Shown: positions 24,033 to 33,175 of the stretch, in pieces
Numbering within the stretch: the stretch's first letter is position 1
How the letters are laid out: every line of letters begins with the position of its first letter
NCBI GenBank assembly: GCA_028285085.1
Contig: JANQQI010000009.1
Coordinates: 1 to 64,000 of the forward strand
Origin: Saprospiraceae bacterium
GTDB lineage: Bacteria > Bacteroidota > Bacteroidia > Chitinophagales > Saprospiraceae
Direction of reading: 5' to 3'
DNA length: 64,000 bases
Notes under the pieces: model-generated
Told to the model about the DNA's origin: nothing
The model's database searches: none
Seen by the model: only the letters and a program-made list of their open reading frames with translations
Translations under genes and position numbers: made by a program

Positions 24033-26789
24033 ATGAAAGCACTTTACCCTATTTTTTGCCTCCTGGGGCTTTTTACTTATTCTCTTGATGCGCAAGTCGT
24101 CATTAGCGAATTTTCCGCCGCCAACTACAACCAATTTTTCGATAACTACGGCGAAGACGAAGACTGGATCGAACTACATAATACCAGTTCCTCCCCGGTC
24201 GATATCAGTGGCTATTATCTCAGCGATCGGCTCAATAATCCCACTAAATGGGAAGTTCCGGCTGGAGTCATCATTCCAGGCAATGGCTACTTAACTGTTT
24301 GGGCGTCGCGTCGCGATGAATATGTCGGAGGAACCTTACACACTAATTTTAAAATTACCCAAACTAGAAATAACGAAGATGTGGTACTGGCCGATCCTTC
24401 GGGTACCGTGATCGACTTCAATGCCATTGATCAGCCGAATCAAAGCACTCATTCGTGGGCCCGTCTCGACGGTGATGGTCCTTGGGGGATACAAACTAAT
24501 CCGACCCCGGGCAATGCGAATAATAATGTAATTGCCCCCTACGCTGCTAAGCCGAATTTGATGCCTGATGCGGGCTTTTATACTGGCTCCATCGAAGTGA
24601 CAATCAATGATGATGGCACTCCAAATCAGTCCATTTACTATACGACTGACGGTAGCACGCCTTCTGCAGGATCGCTGCTCTACACCGGACCGTTTTTGAT
24701 ACATAGCACTACGGTGGTTAAAGCGATCACGATTAGTGATGATCCTACAATTCCATCGAGTTTCGTGGATTATCATACTTACTTCATTGACGAAACCCAC
24801 TCTGTTCCCGTTATTTCAATCGCGGGAGATGATATTATTTCTTTATTAGAAGGCTTCCAATTCGAACCGATTGGATCCTTGGAGTTATTTGACGAAAATG
24901 GTGAGCGCGTAGCCGATGCTACAGGTGATTTTAATAAACACGGCAATGATTCCTGGGCTTACGCCCAACGCGGTATCGACTACATTACACGCGACCAATT
25001 TGGCGATGACTACGCGGTGAAGCACCAGATTTTCCCAGAAATTTCGGAGCGCGATCGCTTCCAGCGTTTGATCATCAAAGCCGCAGCTAACGATAATTAT
25101 CCATTCGAGGATGGCGGCGCACACATTCGTGATGCCTATGTCCACACTCTATCTCAACTGGCTGGTCTGGAAATGGATGAACGCACCAATGAGCCTTGTG
25201 TCATGTACGTCAATGGTCAGTATTGGGGGGTTTATGAAATTCGTGAAAAGGTAGATGATCACGACTACACTGATTTTTATTACAATCAAGATCAGGAATG
25301 GATTGATTTTATAAAAACGTGGGGAGGAACTTGGGAAGAATATGGTAGCTGGGATGATTGGTACGCTCTCCGCGACTACATTGAGAATAATGACATGAGC
25401 GATCCGGTAGCTTACGCCTACGTGGATGAACGTTTGAATCTCCTGAGCCTCGCTGATTATATTATCCTACACTCTCACAACGTATCTTCGGACTGGCTCA
25501 ATTGGAATACGGGCTGGTGGCGTGGCCGCAATCCCGATGGAGAAGCGCTCAAGTGGCGTTACATTCTTTGGGACGAAGATGCCACCTTTGGTCATTATGT
25601 CAATTATTCTAATATCCCGGATCAAAGCCCGGATGCTGATCCTTGTAATCCAGAACTCATTAGTGACTTCGTCGATTTTGAAGGCCACGTCGCGATTTTT
25701 AGCGATTTGCTGGAAAATCCTGACTTTTTTGCTCTCTACATCAATCGCTACGCCGACTTGAATAGCTCTTACTTTACTTGCGACTATATGATCTCATTGC
25801 TGGATCAAATGATTGGACGCATTGAACCGGAGATGCAACGCCAAGTTGATCGCTGGGGAGGTAGTGTAGCGGAATGGCTAGAAAATGTAGAAACCTTAAA
25901 AGCATTTATTGAAACACGTTGTACTGTGATCTCCGGCGGCATCGTCGACTGCTACGAAGATGAGGGCATTACCGGACCTTATGATATTACAATCAATGTG
26001 GAACCAGAAGGCAGTGGAAAAGTACAAGCCAATACCATCATTGGCCAAACGTATCCTTGGCAAGCAACTTACTTTGGCGGGATTGAGGTAAGTTTCCAGG
26101 CGTTACCCGAAATGGGCTTTGCTTTTTCTTACTGGGAAGTCAATAACAACACCTTTGGGCCGGATGAATTTTCGGAAGCTATCACCATGAGCCTCGAATC
26201 TGGTGATGAAATAACTGCCAACTTCATCCCTGCGGTGCCTTGTGCCCAGCCTTTCAATTTCTTATTTGATAGTACAACTACTAGTTTGACTCTGGCCTGG
26301 AACGGGCCGGTGAATACACTGAGTTACGAAGTACGTTATCGCGAACAAGGCGATCTGGATTGGATCAACTACTCTACGCTGGATACGACAACCACGATCA
26401 ACGGTTTATCTGAATGCCGATTCTACGATGTGGAAGTCCGTACGATTTGCGATCAAGCCGTTAGTGAATTTGTCACAATGTTGCTGAAAACGTCTTGCCT
26501 GAGCACCAGTGTTTACGAAGCCGGCGAAGCGATTAACCAACTGGAGGTTTTCCCGAATCCATTCCGGGATCAAATCCAGGTACAATTTACGCTAGTCGAT
26601 GCAACGCAGCTGAGTTGGGAATTATACAGTATTACGGGGCAGTTGATTCAGCGCGAAGATTTGGGGCAACTGCCATCGGGCGGTCATCAATTTAACCTGC
26701 AGCCTGGACGCCAATTAGCTGATGGAATGTACATCCTCGAACTGATTTCACCGCACGGACGTAGTGTGAGGAAGTTGGTCAAAAAATAA
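24033..26789 (+). CDS. T9SS protein with lamin-tail, CotH-kinase and fibronectin domains
   Basis: The product has 918 residues with a signal peptide (about 1-20, ending SLDAQ). In order it has a lamin-tail domain (VVISEFSAANYNQF, EDWIELHNTSSSPVDISGYYLSD), a chitobiase C-terminal-like domain with YYTTDGSTPSAGS, and a CotH kinase-like domain (KHGNDSWAYAQRGIDY, RLIIKAAANDNY, IRDAYVHTLSQLAGL, YWGVYEIREKVDDHD, WRYILWDEDATFG). A repeat-like module (INVEPEGSGKV) and a fibronectin III domain (TSLTLAWNGPV) follow, and a type A sorting domain (LEVFPNPFRDQIQV) ends it. CotH proteins phosphorylate spore-coat proteins in Bacillus; the role in Bacteroidota is unknown. Confidence 0.88.
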   Translation: MKALYPIFCLLGLFTYSLDAQVVISEFSAANYNQFFDNYGEDEDWIELHNTSSSPVDISGYYLSDRLNNPTKWEVPAGVIIPGNGYLTVWASRRDEYVGGTLHTNFKITQTRNNEDVVLADPSGTVIDFNAIDQPNQSTHSWARLDGDGPWGIQTNPTPGNANNNVIAPYAAKPNLMPDAGFYTGSIEVTINDDGTPNQSIYYTTDGSTPSAGSLLYTGPFLIHSTTVVKAITISDDPTIPSSFVDYHTYFIDETHSVPVISIAGDDIISLLEGFQFEPIGSLELFDENGERVADATGDFNKHGNDSWAYAQRGIDYITRDQFGDDYAVKHQIFPEISERDRFQRLIIKAAANDNYPFEDGGAHIRDAYVHTLSQLAGLEMDERTNEPCVMYVNGQYWGVYEIREKVDDHDYTDFYYNQDQEWIDFIKTWGGTWEEYGSWDDWYALRDYIENNDMSDPVAYAYVDERLNLLSLADYIILHSHNVSSDWLNWNTGWWRGRNPDGEALKWRYILWDEDATFGHYVNYSNIPDQSPDADPCNPELISDFVDFEGHVAIFSDLLENPDFFALYINRYADLNSSYFTCDYMISLLDQMIGRIEPEMQRQVDRWGGSVAEWLENVETLKAFIETRCTVISGGIVDCYEDEGITGPYDITINVEPEGSGKVQANTIIGQTYPWQATYFGGIEVSFQALPEMGFAFSYWEVNNNTFGPDEFSEAITMSLESGDEITANFIPAVPCAQPFNFLFDSTTTSLTLAWNGPVNTLSYEVRYREQGDLDWINYSTLDTTTTINGLSECRFYDVEVRTICDQAVSEFVTMLLKTSCLSTSVYEAGEAINQLEVFPNPFRDQIQVQFTLVDATQLSWELYSITGQLIQREDLGQLPSGGHQFNLQPGRQLADGMYILELISPHGRSVRKLVKK

Positions 26790-26821
26790 GTTAGCATACA
26801 TTTCAAAAAACAGACTATAAG

Positions 26822-26862
26822 ACAGCCAGCTCTTTTGATAAGGGCTGGCTGTTCGTATTTTA
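26822..26862 (+). terminator. Terminator of the CotH-kinase gene
   Basis: ACAGCCAGC (26822-26830) pairs with GCTGGCTGT (26844-26852), followed by CGTATTTTATT. It lies 33 bp after the stop codon. Confidence 0.75.
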
Positions 26863-26979
26863 TTACTACCCATTCAGACAGTTCTGCTGGTCATTGGTGT
26901 AAAAAGGAGGAACTCTAACATCTAATTCGCTACGGCTTTCGTATATTTTATGACCGTTAAACAAACCTTTATCAACATC

Positions 26980-27444
26980 ATGAAACAGTTTGCCCTACTT
27001 TTAAGCTTGACCCTACTTTGCTTCTCCAGCACCATTTCTGCCCAAAATCACACAGATGTAGAACAGCACAAGGATTATCAAGCCGTCCATACCGCTGTTC
27101 TCGATTACGTGGAAGGCCTCTATCTGGCCGACTCAACCCGCATCATGCAAAGCGTTCACCCGGAACTACGAAAACGAGGCTACTGGTTCCATCCCCGAGA
27201 AAATGGTTTTCGTGATAATCTGGACATGACTTATCAGCAACTGGTCGATCTATCTAAAACCTGGAACAGTAAAGGGGATAAAGTAACCAAAGATTCGCCA
27301 AAGCTGATTGAAATCTACGATATCAACAGTAAAACTGCCTCCGCCAAACTTACGGCAGAATGGGGCATTGATTATTTCCATCTCGCTAAGTTGGACGAAA
27401 AGTGGTATATTATGAATGTCCTTTGGCAATCAATCACTGATTAA
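26980..27444 (+). CDS. Exported NTF2-like protein (putative lumazine-binding family)
   Basis: From the ATG at 26980 the product has 154 residues. The start MKQFALLLSLTLLCFSSTISAQ is a normal signal peptide; a further in-frame ATG 30 bp upstream would give a longer leader. The mature part is an NTF2-like cone: VHTAVLDYVEGLYLADSTRIMQSVHPELRKRGYW, then TYQQLVDLSKTWN and ASAKLTAEWGIDYFHLAKLDEKWYIMNVLWQS. This is the family called putative lumazine-binding in databases; the ligand is unknown. It lies 18 bp upstream of a VOC gene and may be cotranscribed. Confidence 0.85.
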   Translation: MKQFALLLSLTLLCFSSTISAQNHTDVEQHKDYQAVHTAVLDYVEGLYLADSTRIMQSVHPELRKRGYWFHPRENGFRDNLDMTYQQLVDLSKTWNSKGDKVTKDSPKLIEIYDINSKTASAKLTAEWGIDYFHLAKLDEKWYIMNVLWQSITD

Positions 27445-27462
27445 AAGCTTACTTTCTAAAAT

Positions 27463-27840
27463 ATGTCCACTCCCAAGACCACCTGGATACAATGGTTTGA
27501 AATTCCAGTTAGTGATTTCGATCGCGCAAAAGCCTTCTATGAGCAAATTTTTGCTATCGAAATGGAAATCAATGATCTTGGAGAATTGAAAATGGGTGTA
27601 TTTCCGCACCAAACTGTGGGTGGTGCCATCTGTTATCACCCACAATTTTATCATCCCGGTCAACAGGGACCACTCCTTTATTTAGATGCTAATCCTGACC
27701 TAGCCATCGTTGAAGCCCGTATCGAAACGGCCGGCGGCCAAGTGGTCATCTCCAAACGTCAGATTTCTCCAGAGCATGGTTTCATGTGTGTTTTCATGGA
27801 CACTGAAGGGAATCGACTGGCCTTACATTCCGATCAATAA
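27463..27840 (+). CDS. VOC (glyoxalase/bleomycin resistance) family protein
   Basis: The product has 125 residues. It starts TWIQWFEIPVSDFDRAKAFYEQIF, the classic entry to a vicinal-oxygen-chelate fold, and ends with FMCVFMDTEGNRLALHSDQ. It has paired beta-alpha-beta-beta-beta units and a GGAICYHP block in the middle. The reaction is unknown; such small VOC proteins are often of uncertain function. It probably shares a transcript with the NTF2-like gene upstream. Confidence 0.88.
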   Translation: MSTPKTTWIQWFEIPVSDFDRAKAFYEQIFAIEMEINDLGELKMGVFPHQTVGGAICYHPQFYHPGQQGPLLYLDANPDLAIVEARIETAGGQVVISKRQISPEHGFMCVFMDTEGNRLALHSDQ

Positions 27841-27996
27841 AGGGCATTCACTCCTTTGGGTTGAATCTTGTTTAATTGACATTTTTCTCATATCTTCCAA
27901 CATCTATTCCCCAAATCTCATTTTCCTTTCCTATCTACCGCTTGACACTACCAGGGTATATCCCCTAGTCATTAAACTATTGCCTTCTATTCTTTT

Positions 27997-30378
27997 ATGA
28001 AAAAACTAGCTTTATTTCTATTGCTGTGCACGAGTAGTTTGCACGCACAAATCAGCGATTTCATCCACGTTGATCAATTCGGATATCCCACCTCAGCAGA
28101 AAAGGTTGCTGTACTCTCCGATCCCATTGTAGGGTATAATGCCAGTGACAGTTATACGCCCGACGCCACCATCGAGCTACGCAATGCCGCTACGGATGCG
28201 GTTGTTTATTCGGCTGCACCCAGCAGCTGGCAAAGCGGTAATACGCACGGGCAATCCGGTGACCGCGGTTGGTGGTTTAACTTTTCTTCCGTCACGACAC
28301 CCGGCACTTATTATGTTTACGATGTGGCCAACGATGAACGTTCCGCTGAATTTGACATCGATGATGACGTTTACCTCCCCATCCTCAAGGCTGCTGGGCG
28401 TATGTATTTTTACAATCGCTGCGGTCAAGCTAAATCCGCTCCTTACGCCGAAGCCAACTGGGTAGATGGTGCTTCCTTTGCTCAAGATGCCAACTGTCGT
28501 TATGTCTACGATCCTAATAATGCCAGCCTCGAACGCGACATGAGTGGTGGCTGGTTTGATGCGGGTGACTATAATAAATACGTCACCTTCGCTGAAGGCG
28601 CTCTTCATGATTTACTTTGGGCTTATCAAGAAAACCCTGAAGCCTTTGATGATGACTGGAATATTCCTGAATCGGGTAATGGTGTCCCGGATTTGATTGA
28701 TGAGATTAAATGGGAACTGGATTGGTTGATGAAAATGGTCAACACTGATGGCTCGGTGCATATCAAAATGGGCAGCATCAGTTTCGACGATAACGAAGCC
28801 GCACCTCCCAGTGCCAATACCGACACACGCTACTATGGCCCGACTTGTACTTCCGCGGCCATTGCCATTGCTGGTATTTTTTCCCACGCGGCCATCGTCT
28901 TTGATCAGTTTCCAAGTTTGGCGAGCTACGCAAATACGCTAGAAACGAAGGCCGAAGACAGTTGGTCGCACGTCTTGCCAAGCTTAAATAGTAATACCTT
29001 GGAAGAAAACTGCGATGATGGAAGTGTCCTGGCGGGAGATGCGGACTGGACCGCTGCGCTCCAGCGAGAAAATGCGGTGAAAGCAGCCATCTACCTCTAC
29101 ACTTTGACCAATACCGCATCTTACAATCAATACGTCATCAATAATATCAATGATACGGACCCGGTCGGTAGCGATGTTTGGGATAATTATGAAATCTCCA
29201 CCATTGATGCTCTATTACTTTACACGACTTTGAGCGGTGCAGATAATACAGTGAAAAACAGCATCATTGATGGTCTAACGACAGCCGTCAATAATAATTA
29301 CAACGGTTATTTTGGTTTTAATACAACGAACGACCTTTATCGAGCATTTATGCCGGATTGGAGTTATCACTGGGGAAGTAATTCCCCTAAGGCCGGCTTT
29401 GGAAATTTGAATAAAGTGCTGATCAATTATGGGATCAACACAGGCCAGCACGCTAGCTTTGAGCAACGTGCCGCCGAGCAAATTCATTATTTCCACGGTG
29501 TCAACCCACAAGGCCTTGTTTATTTATCCAATATGTATAGCCTTAATGGTGATCGCTGTATCAATGAGATATACCATACCTGGTTCCACGATGGCACAGA
29601 TTGGGATAACGCCCTGACTTCACTCTACGGCCCAGCCCCTGGCTACGTCACCGGCGGCCCTAATTCTAACTATAACGCCAATACCGGCCTGACGCCTCCT
29701 TACAATCAACCTTTGATGAAAAGTTATCTGGATTGGAATGATGACTGGCCCAATAACTCATGGGAAATTACGGAGCCGGCCATTTATTATCAAGCAGCAT
29801 TCGTCCGGCTCCTCGCCAATTACACGGAGGCCGTAGGTGCATTGGCAGTCGATTACACCAGCTTTGGGGTGGCCGCCGAAAATTGCCAATCGAATCGCCT
29901 CCATTGGACGACTGAAAATGAAGTGGATAACCATTATTTCGCCATTGAACGTAAGACGACGAGCTCAGGTTGGGAAACCATTGCACGCGTATACCCTCAA
30001 GCGGATGGCCAATACGAATATGTGGATACCCACCAGGCCCGACAAAGTTACTATTACCGAATTGCCCAGATCGATTTCGATGGTAGCCGTCATCTGACGG
30101 ATGTCAAGGTTAGCGAAATGCCGCCTGCTTGTGGTAGTACTTATTTGCTATCCCCAAATCCAAGTGTGGGGCAGTTGCTGATCAGTGGTGATTTCAGCAA
30201 AGGGCAGCAACTCAAAGTTTACAACAGCCTGGGGATGCCCGTAGCAACTTTGCAAAATAATCGCTACAATAACTTTATAGACATTCGACTGGCAGATCCA
30301 ATACCGGGTGTTTACCTAAGTGTCATCAGCGATCGGAATGGACAAGTGCTGTCTTCCCAAAAGATTGTCGTTCGCTAA
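27997..30378 (+). CDS. Glycoside hydrolase family 9 endoglucanase-type protein with T9SS sorting domain
   Basis: The product has 793 residues with a signal peptide (about 1-18, ending SLHAQ). An N-terminal Ig-like CelD domain (DFIHVDQFGYPTSAEKVAVLSDP) precedes the GH9 alpha/alpha barrel. The catalytic base block SGGWFDAGDYNKYVTFAEGAL is intact, and the later FHGVNPQGLVYLSNMYS and NSWEITEPAIYYQAAFVRLLANY blocks carry the His and acid Glu regions. The last 90 residues are a type A sorting domain (YLLSPNPSVGQLLI, KVYNSLGMPVATL). It probably cleaves beta-1,4-glucans such as cellulose outside the cell. It overlaps folA by one base. Confidence 0.92.
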   Translation: MKKLALFLLLCTSSLHAQISDFIHVDQFGYPTSAEKVAVLSDPIVGYNASDSYTPDATIELRNAATDAVVYSAAPSSWQSGNTHGQSGDRGWWFNFSSVTTPGTYYVYDVANDERSAEFDIDDDVYLPILKAAGRMYFYNRCGQAKSAPYAEANWVDGASFAQDANCRYVYDPNNASLERDMSGGWFDAGDYNKYVTFAEGALHDLLWAYQENPEAFDDDWNIPESGNGVPDLIDEIKWELDWLMKMVNTDGSVHIKMGSISFDDNEAAPPSANTDTRYYGPTCTSAAIAIAGIFSHAAIVFDQFPSLASYANTLETKAEDSWSHVLPSLNSNTLEENCDDGSVLAGDADWTAALQRENAVKAAIYLYTLTNTASYNQYVINNINDTDPVGSDVWDNYEISTIDALLLYTTLSGADNTVKNSIIDGLTTAVNNNYNGYFGFNTTNDLYRAFMPDWSYHWGSNSPKAGFGNLNKVLINYGINTGQHASFEQRAAEQIHYFHGVNPQGLVYLSNMYSLNGDRCINEIYHTWFHDGTDWDNALTSLYGPAPGYVTGGPNSNYNANTGLTPPYNQPLMKSYLDWNDDWPNNSWEITEPAIYYQAAFVRLLANYTEAVGALAVDYTSFGVAAENCQSNRLHWTTENEVDNHYFAIERKTTSSGWETIARVYPQADGQYEYVDTHQARQSYYYRIAQIDFDGSRHLTDVKVSEMPPACGSTYLLSPNPSVGQLLISGDFSKGQQLKVYNSLGMPVATLQNNRYNNFIDIRLADPIPGVYLSVISDRNGQVLSSQKIVVR

Positions 30379-30881
30379 TGCCACCTAAAATTGCTTTAAT
30401 CGCGGCGCTTAGCACCAATCACGTCATTGGAAAAAATAATAGCCTCCCCTGGTCCTTACCTCTCGATTGGGAAAACTTTCGACAGGTAACGGCCGGGCAG
30501 GCCTTTATTATGGGGCGACTCAGTCACGAATCACCGCACGCGCTGCATTCTGATTATAAAAACATTATTCTCAGTCGGCGCGACCAACTGGCGCTACCCG
30601 AGGACTTTATCCACGCGCGGCAGGTTGAGGAAGCTCTGGCTGCGGTGAGCGCCGAATCCTTGGTTTTTGTTTTGGGTGGTGCGGCGGTGTTCGAAGCATT
30701 TATGCCGCACGCCGATCTCTTGTATTTGACGCATGTCCACGCCGTAGTAGAGGGGGATGCTTATTTCCCGGCCATCCACTGGCCAGACTGGCAGGTGCGG
30801 GAGCAGCGATTCTACTCCCGCGATGAACGCCATGCTTATGATTTTTCAATCAATGTTTATCGTCGAAAAAATATCTTCTAG
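30378..30881 (+). CDS. folA: Dihydrofolate reductase
   Basis: The product has 167 residues, the normal length. It reduces dihydrofolate to tetrahydrofolate with NADPH. Motifs are IALIAALSTNHVIGKNNSLPWSLPLDWENFRQVT (substrate and nicotinamide loop), IMGRLSHESP, FVLGGAAVFEAFMPHADLLYLTHVHAVVEGDAYFP. The ATG shares one base with the stop of the upstream GH9 gene (TAATG), suggesting translational coupling of an odd pair. thyA is not adjacent. Confidence 0.95.
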   Translation: MPPKIALIAALSTNHVIGKNNSLPWSLPLDWENFRQVTAGQAFIMGRLSHESPHALHSDYKNIILSRRDQLALPEDFIHARQVEEALAAVSAESLVFVLGGAAVFEAFMPHADLLYLTHVHAVVEGDAYFPAIHWPDWQVREQRFYSRDERHAYDFSINVYRRKNIF

Positions 30882-32119
30882 AGATTGGCTCTAATAGCAT
30901 TGACGATATCATCCAATTGCGCCTTCCCAGACCCTTCAAAGTAACGATGAGCAAAAGATGCCAATACGTGGGTATTGTTACAATCACTCATTGGTGTTAA
31001 ATTTTTTAGTAAAGGAGGTTGTACTCGATAGTATTCCATCCCGGTAGAAGCAGCGAGGATGTCTAATTGAGAAGCGGGAACAAATTGGTTGGCGTAAAGG
31101 GGAATTTCAGCAATTGGCACTTTTACCATCTCACCATTTAAGTTAGGCAAAGCAGCTGCCCAAGTGAGTGGTCCCCAGAATCCATACTTTTGCCCCTTAC
31201 CCGGATTTGGTGGAGCTTGGGGATTGGTTACAGCTAATCCTCCACTATATTTGTCTAAGCCACAACCTAACGAGATCAACAAAATATCATCCATACTTTG
31301 AGCAATTCCTGTCCTGAAAGCTTCTGCAATTGCCCATATAGCCGGGTCATTAGACATTACGCCACCATCTATAGCCCATTTTTCTGCGGCGGCAGATCGA
31401 CCATTCTGACCTCCACCAACGTGGGCTATCGGAAAATAAGTTGGAGCCGCTCCTGTGGATCGTGCCGCTTCCCAGGTATAGTAATTATCTTTAGCGCTCC
31501 GTTGAGCATCATACCAATTGTATAAATATGGACCGAAGACTGTTCCCATATTTGGACTAGATACGGTTCCTCCAACACTGTCGAGCAAATAAGTGGTAGT
31601 AAATACCTGACTGACTTTTTTATCCGTCAGGTTTTGAGCAGCTTGAGATAAGGTCATAGCGGGCGTAAGGATTTCCTTGGCAAACACCTCGGCACCGTAG
31701 TGTTTGCCACTGGAATCCATATCAGCGTAATAATAAGGCTCTAAGCCTTCACTACCCGTTGGCACAAAAATGTCATTACATCTTTTCTCATATATCTTAG
31801 CGATAGCTTCCGCCGAATAAGGCTGACCGCCTCTAACCGGACAGGTCAGCCCTAAAGCAATAATGCCTCCGGTAGACGTTCCTCCAATCAAGTTAAACAC
31901 TTTGTAAGATGGGAGATTTAGACGGTCTTCTAAAATAGAAAGAAAGGTGGCTGGAATAATTCCTTTGATGCCTCCACCATCAATAGACAAGATGATGACT
32001 TTCTTTTGGCTCGAACTACTGACAGCATCATTGATGGCCTTACCAACACCATTTCGGTTACAAGTCCACAGAAAAGTGCCCAAGCACATAAGGAGTAGGG
32101 CAAATAATCGATTTTTCAT
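30878..32119 (-). CDS. Patatin-like phospholipase lipoprotein
   Basis: The product has 413 residues. A lipoprotein-type signal (MKNRLFALLLMCLGTFLWTC) places it outside the cytoplasm. The patatin catalytic features are intact: the oxyanion motif SIDGGGIKGIIPA, the nucleophile elbow GGTSTGG with Ser at about 82, and the catalytic Asp in AIDGGVMSNDPA. It should hydrolyse acyl esters of phospholipids or galactolipids. Single gene; its last 4 bp overlap convergently with folA. Bacterial patatins have roles from lipid turnover to effectors; the context does not decide. Confidence 0.88.
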   Translation of the reverse strand: MKNRLFALLLMCLGTFLWTCNRNGVGKAINDAVSSSSQKKVIILSIDGGGIKGIIPATFLSILEDRLNLPSYKVFNLIGGTSTGGIIALGLTCPVRGGQPYSAEAIAKIYEKRCNDIFVPTGSEGLEPYYYADMDSSGKHYGAEVFAKEILTPAMTLSQAAQNLTDKKVSQVFTTTYLLDSVGGTVSSPNMGTVFGPYLYNWYDAQRSAKDNYYTWEAARSTGAAPTYFPIAHVGGGQNGRSAAAEKWAIDGGVMSNDPAIWAIAEAFRTGIAQSMDDILLISLGCGLDKYSGGLAVTNPQAPPNPGKGQKYGFWGPLTWAAALPNLNGEMVKVPIAEIPLYANQFVPASQLDILAASTGMEYYRVQPPLLKNLTPMSDCNNTHVLASFAHRYFEGSGKAQLDDIVNAIRANL

Positions 32120-32404
32120 GTTGTTTGGATATTAAAATATTAACAAAAAGGGGTTGTTATTACGCATAGATATTCCATCTGAGTTGTGACCGATATCTAA
32201 TAATAATTTAGACATCGACTAGCCTCAGAACCTGATGATTCACTAGCTGCCGTAATTAATAAAGGTAAAAGGACGTAAGATTAAATTAAGTGATATCCGT
32301 GAGAAATGCTGCCGGAGAAGTAGTGTGTGATTTTAAGTGCTATCAATTATAACGATTATTTTTCATACGGTCATATTTTTCAATGCCTTTCTCACACAAG
32401 ATAG

Positions 32405-33142
32405 TTACAACACTAAAATATTCGATGCACATAATGGCCCTTCGAATAGAAAGGCACTAAAATTAAACCAGCTACCTACCTGATCAAGAATCCAGCCGTC
32501 GGTAGAAATGACTGGGTCAGTGCTTTTAGCGAGCACTTTATCGGGATTATAAACCAGCTCAATCTGCCAATTAAAATCGTTGGCTTCACTAATTTCACGA
32601 AGTTGGGTTTTGAGGCGGCCACTATTGGAGATGGGTTGATCGAGATACCAATTAGCAGCTTCAACTTGTAGACTTTGTAAGGTTTCGCCAACCAGGAGAA
32701 TAGCATTTTCGGTCTGTTGCACTCTTTTGTAAGAGCCATGTACGCTGGAAATGTCTCGGTAAGTACCGTCACGCCCTTTAAAAATATAGCCCCCGGAAAG
32801 GGCGCTTTCTAATAAGATGAGCAGATTAAAGCCATCGATAGCTACCCTTGTTCCAGCAAGTAACTCCAGAGAATAGACGGTGCTACGCCGGGCCTGCACC
32901 TGCTGATCACTGGTACTGATGCGGAGTACGGCTTGTCGCTGACGCTTATTCAGCTTGTAGCGATTACCGACCACCTGCAGGGCCGAAGGATAGGCATAGT
33001 CCCGGCTCAGCAAATAACAGTAATCATCAATCGCGGCCGTTAAAACCGGATGCCAATGTGACGCAAAATATTTATCATCATTGGGTTGTTTGCCTCTGTT
33101 TCTTTGGACCAATGCGTGGAGATTTAGTCTGCGATCACCCAA
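32405..33142 (-). CDS. DUF434 domain-containing protein
   Basis: The product has 245 residues, and the only in-frame start after the upstream stop is TTG. Blocks ALVQRNRGKQPNDDKYF, AIDDYCYLLSRDYAYPSALQVVGNRYKLNKRQRQAV, VAIDGFNLLILLESALSGGYIFKGRDGTYRDISSVHGSYK and DVISTDGWILD-like VISTDGWILDQ correspond to DUF434 and the associated C-terminal domain. The function is unknown. It lies 33 bp downstream of the GH65 gene on the same strand and may be the tail of the sugar operon. Confidence 0.75.
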   Translation of the reverse strand: MGDRRLNLHALVQRNRGKQPNDDKYFASHWHPVLTAAIDDYCYLLSRDYAYPSALQVVGNRYKLNKRQRQAVLRISTSDQQVQARRSTVYSLELLAGTRVAIDGFNLLILLESALSGGYIFKGRDGTYRDISSVHGSYKRVQQTENAILLVGETLQSLQVEAANWYLDQPISNSGRLKTQLREISEANDFNWQIELVYNPDKVLAKSTDPVISTDGWILDQVGSWFNFSAFLFEGPLCASNILVL

Positions 33143-33175
33143 GATAGCAGTTTTGACTCCCCTATCCTACCTCCA

